Shown here piece after piece: positions 57,774 through 64,000 of a DNA stretch of 64,000 nt. The translations under genes were made by a program, and so were the position numbers. The notes under the pieces were generated by a model. The model saw only the letters and a program-made list of their open reading frames with translations. It was not told the DNA's origin and ran no database searches. Position 1 is the stretch's first letter, and the number at the start of each line of letters is the position of its first letter. Source of the stretch: Alphaproteobacteria bacterium (GTDB lineage: Bacteria; Pseudomonadota; Alphaproteobacteria; Rhizobiales; Amorphaceae); contig JAUIJH010000001.1 of NCBI GenBank assembly GCA_030431335.1, positions 1 to 64,000 of the forward strand, read 5' to 3'.

Positions 57774-59051
57774 ATGAGCTGGCTCGGAGCCCTTTGGCTG
57801 GCGATCATGCTGCTCGGCATGCCGATCGCCTTCACCCTCGCCGTCGCGGCGCTCATCTACATCTACCTCAACGGCATGCCGCTGATCATCATTCCGCAGC
57901 GCATGGCGGGCGGCATCGATTCCTTCCCGCTCCTCGCGGTGCCCTTCTTCATCCTCGCCGCCAATTTGATGAACAGCGCCGGCATCACCGACCGCCTGTT
58001 CCTGTTCGCCAAAGTGCTGGTGGGGCGCCTCCGGGGCGGCCTCGCCCAGGTCAACGTCATGGCGAGCATCATCTTTTCCGGCATGTCCGGCTCGGCGGTG
58101 GCCGACGCGGGCGGCCTCGGCTCGATGGAGATCAAGGCGATGCGCTCGGCGGGCTACGACCCCGCCTACGCCGCCGCGCTGACGGCCGCCTCCTGCGTCA
58201 TCGGCCCGATGATCCCGCCCTCGATCCCGATGGTCATCTACGGCGTCCTCGCGGATGCCTCGGTCGGCCGCCTCTTCCTGGGCGGCGTGGTGCCGGGGCT
58301 GATGGCCGGCGGCGCGCTGATGGTGATGATCGCCCTCACCGCCAAGGCCAAGAACATGCCCGCCGGCGAGGCGATGAGCGCGTCCGAATCGATCCTCGCC
58401 ACGCGGCGCGCGCTGCTGCCGCTGTTCACGCCCGTGATCATCATCGGCGGCATCGTGTTCGGCGTGTTCTCGCCCACGGAGGCGTCGGCCATCGCCTGCG
58501 TCTACGCGCTGTGCCTGGGCGTGTTCTACCGCGAGCTCCACCTCAAGCGGATCTGGGGCGAGCTCCTCGCCACCGCCCGCACCACCGGTGCCATCTGCCT
58601 CATCGTCGCCACCGCCACCGTGTTCGCCTGGCTCCTCACGACGTTGCAGGTGCCGCAGAAGACGGCCGCGATCCTCGTCGAAATCACCGACGATCCGCTG
58701 CTGCTCCTCCTCCTCATCAGCGCCGTCGTGTTCGTGGTCGGCTTCTTCCTGGAGGGGCTCGCGGTGATGATCCTGATCGTGCCGGTGATGCAGCCGACGC
58801 TCGCCGCCGTCGGCATCGACCCCATCCATTTCGGCGTCGTCCTCGTCTTCAACCTGATGATCGGGCTGATGACGCCGCCGATGGGGGTGGGCCTGTTCGT
58901 GGTGTCCGGCGTGTCGGGCATCCGCGTCGAGGCGATCACGCGCGAGGTGCTGCCGCTGCTGATCCCGCTCCTCATCGTCCTCGTCCTTCTCATCCTCTTT
59001 CCCGCGCTGGTGACGGCCCTGCCCAATGCCGTCCTCGGCCCGCGCCTATAA
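57774..59051 (+). CDS. TRAP transporter large permease (DctM)
   Basis: VPFFILAANLMNSAGITDRLFLFAKVLVGRLRGGLAQVNVMASIIFSGMSGSAVADAGGLG. Confidence 0.96.
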   Translation: MSWLGALWLAIMLLGMPIAFTLAVAALIYIYLNGMPLIIIPQRMAGGIDSFPLLAVPFFILAANLMNSAGITDRLFLFAKVLVGRLRGGLAQVNVMASIIFSGMSGSAVADAGGLGSMEIKAMRSAGYDPAYAAALTAASCVIGPMIPPSIPMVIYGVLADASVGRLFLGGVVPGLMAGGALMVMIALTAKAKNMPAGEAMSASESILATRRALLPLFTPVIIIGGIVFGVFSPTEASAIACVYALCLGVFYRELHLKRIWGELLATARTTGAICLIVATATVFAWLLTTLQVPQKTAAILVEITDDPLLLLLLISAVVFVVGFFLEGLAVMILIVPVMQPTLAAVGIDPIHFGVVLVFNLMIGLMTPPMGVGLFVVSGVSGIRVEAITREVLPLLIPLLIVLVLLILFPALVTALPNAVLGPRL

Positions 59052-59070
59052 CCAAAAGGAGACGCCTCGC

Positions 59071-59724
59071 ATGACCGACGCCGAGCGCATCGAACAGCTC
59101 CAAAGCTGCTACACCTCCGTGCTGCACGATGTGATGCGCGCGCGGGGCCTGAAAAACTTCACGCTGCCGGCCGAGATCACGCCGTTGCAGCCGGAGATGA
59201 CGCTCACCGGCCCGGCCTGGACAGTGGAAGGCCGGCTCGACGAATCCGCCGACCCGCACGAGACACTGCTCGCCTGGACGGGGCTCCTGTCCAAGGCCAA
59301 GCCCGGCCACATCTGGACCGCGCAGCCCCACACCCACGCCATCGCCCAGATGGGCGAACTGTCGGCCGAGACGCTCTACAAGAAGGGCGTGCTGGGCTGC
59401 GTGCTCGACGGCGCGCTGCGCGATTCCCACTTCATCCTCCGGCTCGGTATGCCGATCTGGCGCACCCACCACACCCCGCGCGACATCGTCGGCATGTGGC
59501 TTCCGACGGCCACCGAGGTGCCCATCGTCATCGGCGAGGTGGTCATCGCGCCGGGCGACTGGCTGCACGGCGACCGCGACGGCATGGTGCGCATCCCCGG
59601 CGCCGTGCTCGACGAGGTCATCGGCGAGGGCATCGCCGCCATGCAGACCGAGAGCAAGGTGCGCAAGGCGATCCTGGAAGGCATGGACCCGCAGGAAGCC
59701 TACCGCCAGTTCGGCAAGTTCTGA
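59071..59724 (+). CDS. RraA-like family protein (HMG/CHA aldolase-like)
   Basis: GVLGCVLDGALRDSHFILRLGMPIWRTHHTPRDIVG ... VVIAPGDWLHGDRDGMVRIP. Confidence 0.88.
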   Translation: MTDAERIEQLQSCYTSVLHDVMRARGLKNFTLPAEITPLQPEMTLTGPAWTVEGRLDESADPHETLLAWTGLLSKAKPGHIWTAQPHTHAIAQMGELSAETLYKKGVLGCVLDGALRDSHFILRLGMPIWRTHHTPRDIVGMWLPTATEVPIVIGEVVIAPGDWLHGDRDGMVRIPGAVLDEVIGEGIAAMQTESKVRKAILEGMDPQEAYRQFGKF

Positions 59725-60833
59725 TGCAGATCGCTGCGCTCGACGTTCGCGCCTGCCGCACCGCCGCGGATGCCATCCAGGGCGACGCGCTGAAGGACAA
59801 TGCCGGCCGCGAGGGCCTCGATTTCGTGGTCTACACGGTCCGTACCGAATGCGGTCGCTCCGCCTCCATGGTGGGCTTCGCGGGGCGCTCGGCGCTGGGC
59901 ACCGCGCACCACGCGGCGGCGGCCCTGCGCCCCTTCATGGTCGGCCGCAACGCGCTCGACCGCGAAGGCGCCTTCCGCGACTTCCGCCGCATGGACCGCT
60001 GGTGGATGCACCTGCCGATCTACGCCTACGGCCCGCTCGATGCGTGCCTGTGGATCCTCGGCGCCGAGGCGGCGGGCCAGCCGCTATGGCGCTATCTGGG
60101 TGGCGGCCGCGCCGAGATCCCGAGCTACGCCTCCTCGCTCGTGCTGCCCGGCCCCGACGCCTACGCCGCCGAAGCGCTCACCGTGAAGGACGCGGGCTTC
60201 GCCGCCTACAAGATCCACCCGCCCGGCAAGAGCCTGGCGCAGGACATCGCCATCCACGAGGCGGTGCGCGAAGCCGTCGGCCCCGACTTCACGCTGATGT
60301 CCGACCCCGTGCAGCCCTACACCTACGACGAGGCGCTGCGGCTGGGGCGCGTCGTGGAGCGGCTCAACTATCTCTGGTACGAGGAGCCGCTGCCGGACGA
60401 GGCGTTCGGCGCCCTGCGCGCCCTCACCGCGGCGCTCGACATCTGCGTCATCGGCACCGAGGTCCTCGCCAAGCACCCCTATTCGCTGGCCGAGGTGTGC
60501 GCGAGCCGCGTCGTCGACGGCCTGCGCGCCGACACCTCCTGGACCGGCGGCGTCACCGGCACCATGAAGACCGCCCAGCTCGCGGAGGCCTTCCACATGC
60601 CCTTCGAGGTACACACCTCGATCATGGCGCCGCTGGAGCTCGTCAACATGCACATCTGCGCCGCCACCACCTCGCGCTATTTCGAGGTGCTGTGGCCGCA
60701 ATCGGGCTTCGATTTCGGCCTCGCGAAGGGGCTGCCGCTGAAAAACGGAGTCGCGCATCTGCCGCAAACGCCCGGTCTCGGCGACACGCTCGATTGGGAT
60801 ATGATCGACAACGCAACCCTCGCGGAGCTTTAG
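59724..60833 (+). CDS. Mandelate racemase / muconate lactonizing enzyme family (enolase superfamily)
   Basis: AYKIHPPG ... LMSDPVQPYTYDEALR ... LWYEEPLPDEAF ... FEVHTSIMAPLELVNMHICAAT. Confidence 0.88.
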   Translation: MQIAALDVRACRTAADAIQGDALKDNAGREGLDFVVYTVRTECGRSASMVGFAGRSALGTAHHAAAALRPFMVGRNALDREGAFRDFRRMDRWWMHLPIYAYGPLDACLWILGAEAAGQPLWRYLGGGRAEIPSYASSLVLPGPDAYAAEALTVKDAGFAAYKIHPPGKSLAQDIAIHEAVREAVGPDFTLMSDPVQPYTYDEALRLGRVVERLNYLWYEEPLPDEAFGALRALTAALDICVIGTEVLAKHPYSLAEVCASRVVDGLRADTSWTGGVTGTMKTAQLAEAFHMPFEVHTSIMAPLELVNMHICAATTSRYFEVLWPQSGFDFGLAKGLPLKNGVAHLPQTPGLGDTLDWDMIDNATLAEL

Positions 60834-60837
60834 AACC

Positions 60838-61143
60838 ATGGCCACCGACGGCCGCCTGCTGCGCCTCGCCCCCGCCGACAACGTGCTGATCGTGCGCCAG
60901 GCCCTCCAGCCGGGCGATATCGTCGAGGTGGAGGGCGTCACGATCACCGTGCCGGTGCGCCTCGGCCTCGGCCACAAGCTCGCCGCCGCCCCCATCGCGG
61001 CCGGCGACAAGGTGGTGAAATACGGCGCCCCCATCGGCCGGGCGACCGAGGACATTCCCGTCGGCGCGCATGTCCACATCCACAACGTGGTGTCGGACTA
61101 CACCCCCACCTACGCCCTCCCCGGCGAAGAACAGGAGCTGTGA
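60838..61143 (+). CDS. UxaA-type SAF-domain small subunit (altronate dehydratase-like)
   Basis: 101 aa; GVTITVPVRLGLGHKLAAAPIAAGDKVVKYGAPIGRATEDIPVGAHVHIHNV. Confidence 0.9.
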   Translation: MATDGRLLRLAPADNVLIVRQALQPGDIVEVEGVTITVPVRLGLGHKLAAAPIAAGDKVVKYGAPIGRATEDIPVGAHVHIHNVVSDYTPTYALPGEEQEL

Positions 61144-62330
61144 TGCTGAAGGGCTATCCCCGCGCCGATGGGCGCAAGGGCATCCGCAACATCGTCGCGG
61201 TCGCCTACCTCGTGGAGTGCGCGCACCACGTCGCGCGCGAGATCGTGGCGCCGACGCGCGAGGACGCGCACGTCATCGGCTTCCCCGGCTGCTTCCCCAA
61301 CCCCTATGCGCAGAAGATGATGGAGCGGCTCTGCACCCACCCCAACGTGGGCGCCGTGCTCCTCGTCTCGCTCGGCTGCGAGAGTTTCAACCGCCGCCAG
61401 CTCGAAGACGTGGTGCGCGCCTCGGGGCGCCCGGTGGAAACGCTGGTGATCCAGCAGAACGGCGGCACCCGCACCACCATCGCCAAGGGGCGCGCCTTCG
61501 TCGCCGAATGCATCGCGGCGCTCGCCGGTGAGGAGCCGGTGCCCATGGATGTGTCGGAGCTCGTCGTCGGCACCGTGTGCGGCGGGTCGGACGGCACGTC
61601 CGGCATCACCGGCAACCCGGCGGCGGGGCTCGCGTTCGACAAGCTGGTCGCGGCGGGCGCCGCCTGCATCTTCGAGGAGACGGGCGAGTTGATCGGCTGC
61701 GAGGAGATCATGGCCAGCCGCGCCGCCACTCCCGCCCTCGCCGACGCGCTGCGCGAAACGGTCGCCAAGGCCGCCCGCTACTACGACACGCTCGGCCTCG
61801 GCAGCTTCGCGGCCGGCAACGCCGACGGCGGCCTCACCACCATCGAGGAAAAGTCGCTCGGCGCCTACATGAAGTCGGGCCAATCGCAGATCTCGGGCAT
61901 CATCAAGCCGGGCGACCTTCCGCCGCGCGGCGGGCTCTACCTGATGGACGTGGTGCCGGACGGCGAAGTCCGCTTCGGCTTCCCCAACATCTCCGACAAT
62001 GCCGAGATCGTGGAGATGATGGCCTCGGGCGCGCACCTCACCCTGTTCGTCACCGGGCGCGGCTCGGTGGTGGGCTCGGCCCTCGCGCCTGTGCTCAAGA
62101 TCGCCGCCAACCCGCACATGTACGCCAACCTGTCCGAAGACATGGACGTCAACGCGGGCCGCATCCTCAACGGCGACACGGGCCTCGAAGAGGTGGCCGA
62201 CGAGATCTATGCCGGCGTCCTCGCCCTTGCCTCGGGCGAAAAGTCGAAGTCCGAGGATCTCGGCCACACCGAGTTCATCCTCACCTACAAGACCTTCGAG
62301 CCGCTCGGCCCGGCCTGCCTGCCAGCCTGA
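61143..62330 (+). CDS. UxaA family large subunit (altronate dehydratase-like)
   Basis: GYPRADGRKGIRNIVAVAYLVECAHHVAREI ... LLVSLGCESFNRRQL ... VGTVCGGSDGTSGITGNPAAG; overlaps upstream stop. Confidence 0.92.
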   Translation: MLKGYPRADGRKGIRNIVAVAYLVECAHHVAREIVAPTREDAHVIGFPGCFPNPYAQKMMERLCTHPNVGAVLLVSLGCESFNRRQLEDVVRASGRPVETLVIQQNGGTRTTIAKGRAFVAECIAALAGEEPVPMDVSELVVGTVCGGSDGTSGITGNPAAGLAFDKLVAAGAACIFEETGELIGCEEIMASRAATPALADALRETVAKAARYYDTLGLGSFAAGNADGGLTTIEEKSLGAYMKSGQSQISGIIKPGDLPPRGGLYLMDVVPDGEVRFGFPNISDNAEIVEMMASGAHLTLFVTGRGSVVGSALAPVLKIAANPHMYANLSEDMDVNAGRILNGDTGLEEVADEIYAGVLALASGEKSKSEDLGHTEFILTYKTFEPLGPACLPA

Positions 62331-62436
62331 ATTTGGCGCCGAGGGGGACGAAACGTCGCCCTCGCCCGGCCCGATAGTTGTTAGAACCGGTGCCGGGCCG
62401 CCCTAAAGTCGCGGCTTCTCACAGCGGAGGCGATGG

Positions 62437-64000
62437 ATGGGCGCGGCGGCGATCAGGCTCGGGGTGGACATCGGCGGCACGTTCACCGACGTCGTGCTCG
62501 AAGACGGCGGCGGCGCGCGCGTCTCCGCCAAGGTGCTCACCACCCTCGCCGCGCCGGAAGACGCCATCCTGGAGGGCATCCGCGAGGTGTGCCGCAAGGC
62601 CGATGTCGCGCCCGGTGCCATCGGCCAGATCATCCATGGCACCACGCTCGCCACCAACGCGCTGATCGAGCGGCGCGGCGCCAAGACCGCGCTCGTCACC
62701 ACGAAGGGCTTTCGCGACGTCATCGAGATGCGCACCGAAAGCCGCTTCGAGCAGTACGACCTCGACCTGACGCTGCCCGAGCCGCTCCTGCCGCGCAACC
62801 GCCGCTACGTGGTCACCGAGCGCGTCGAAGCCACCGGCCGCGTCCTCGTCCCGCTCGACCGTGCCGAGGTGGAGGCGCTGGCGGAGGACCTCAAGGCGGC
62901 CGAATATGACAGCGTCGCCATCGGCCTCCTGCATTCCTACGTCAACGACGCGCACGAAAAGGCGATCCGCGATGTCTTGGCCGCGCGGCTGCCGGGGGTG
63001 GCGCTGTCGCTGTCGAGCGAGGTCTCGCCGCAGATGCGCGAGTACGAGCGCTTCAACACCACTATCGCCAACGCCTACATCAAGCCGCTGATGGCGAGCT
63101 ATCTCGGGCGCCTGCGGGAGCGGCTCGCGGCCGAGGGCGTCGCGGCGCCCGTCTTCCTGATGCACTCGGGCGGCGGCATCATCTCGCTGGAGACGGCGGC
63201 CGAGTTCCCGGTGCGCCTGGTGGAATCGGGACCGGCTGGCGGCGCCGTGTTCGCCGCCGACATCGCAGCCCGCCACGGGCTCGACAAGGTGCTCTCCTTC
63301 GACATGGGCGGCACCACCGCCAAGATCTGCCTGATCCGCGGACGCACGCCCAAGACGGCACGCGTGTTCGAGGTGGCCCGCTCCTATCGCTTCAAGAAGG
63401 GCTCGGGGATGCCGATCTCGATCCCCGTCATCGACATGGTGGAGATCGGCGCGGGCGGCGGCTCACTGGCACGCGTCGACGCCATGCGCCAGATCCGCGT
63501 CGGCCCGGAGAGCGCCGGCTCCGTGCCCGGCCCCGCCTCCTACGGGCGCGGCGGCGAGCGCCCCGCCGTCACCGACGCCGACCTCGTGCTGGGCAAGCTC
63601 GACGCGGACAATTTCGCCGGCGGCTCCATCGCCCTCTACCCGGACCGGGCCGAGCGCGCGTTGGCAACGGCCTTGGGCGAACCGCTCGGCATGGACCCGG
63701 TGGAAGCCGCCTACGGGCTCGCCGAGGTGGTGGACGAGAACATGGCCAACGCCGCCCGCGTCCACGCGGTGGAAAACGGCGAGGACATCTCAACCTATAC
63801 GATGATCGCCTTTGGCGGCGCGGCCCCGCTGCATGCGGCGCGGCTGTGCGAAAAGCTCGGCATCGCGCGCTGCCTGGTGCCGCAGGGCGCGGGCGTCGGC
63901 TCGGCCATCGGTTTCCTGCGCGCCCCGTTCGCGTTCGAGGCGAACCGCACGATGCTCACCCGCATGAGCGCGTTCGACGGGGCGGCCATCGCCGCCCTCT
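62437..64000 (+). CDS. Hydantoinase/oxoprolinase A family protein, truncated by window end
   Basis: IRLGVDIGGTFTDVVLEDGG ... IIHGTTLATNALIERRGAKTALVTTKGFRDVIEM; open frame runs to base 64000 and so is absent from the ORF track. Confidence 0.93.
   Translation, partial: MGAAAIRLGVDIGGTFTDVVLEDGGGARVSAKVLTTLAAPEDAILEGIREVCRKADVAPGAIGQIIHGTTLATNALIERRGAKTALVTTKGFRDVIEMRTESRFEQYDLDLTLPEPLLPRNRRYVVTERVEATGRVLVPLDRAEVEALAEDLKAAEYDSVAIGLLHSYVNDAHEKAIRDVLAARLPGVALSLSSEVSPQMREYERFNTTIANAYIKPLMASYLGRLRERLAAEGVAAPVFLMHSGGGIISLETAAEFPVRLVESGPAGGAVFAADIAARHGLDKVLSFDMGGTTAKICLIRGRTPKTARVFEVARSYRFKKGSGMPISIPVIDMVEIGAGGGSLARVDAMRQIRVGPESAGSVPGPASYGRGGERPAVTDADLVLGKLDADNFAGGSIALYPDRAERALATALGEPLGMDPVEAAYGLAEVVDENMANAARVHAVENGEDISTYTMIAFGGAAPLHAARLCEKLGIARCLVPQGAGVGSAIGFLRAPFAFEANRTMLTRMSAFDGAAIAAL

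Overview
High-GC bacterial chromosome segment. Protein family content looks alphaproteobacterial (Hyphomicrobiales-like); this is inference, with no taxonomic search run. The window is dense with solute uptake and sugar-acid catabolism genes. It holds four complete TRAP systems (one with fused DctQM, one split across divergent operons), two ABC sugar importers (one without a local ATPase), and at least six local regulators (3 GntR/FCD, 2 LacI, 1 LysR). Dehydratases and oxidoreductases present include uxuA/uxuB, two mandelate-racemase-type enolase-superfamily enzymes, a split altronate-dehydratase-type pair, RraA-like, Gfo/Idh and a 2-hydroxyacid dehydrogenase. A housekeeping-like block encodes TesB, a UbiH-type hydroxylase, a HIG1 protein, a cobalamin adenosyltransferase, EtfBA and a 3-hydroxyacyl-CoA dehydrogenase. 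The best candidate for an undescribed system is the LacI-linked locus at about 23.1-34.6 kb. It is a tightly coupled seven-gene operon (TRAP SBP, fused TRAP permease, DUF6807/PmoA-like, cupin, FAH-family, APH-fold kinase, enolase-like protein lacking the active-site His of SHRSGET), tied by near-identical GCGAACGTTCGC operators to a Gfo/Idh dehydrogenase and a D-2-hydroxyacid dehydrogenase. A second recurring signal is a strong hairpin directly after the solute-binding-protein gene in five of six transporter loci. No rRNA, tRNA, CRISPR array, transposase or phage gene was recognised.
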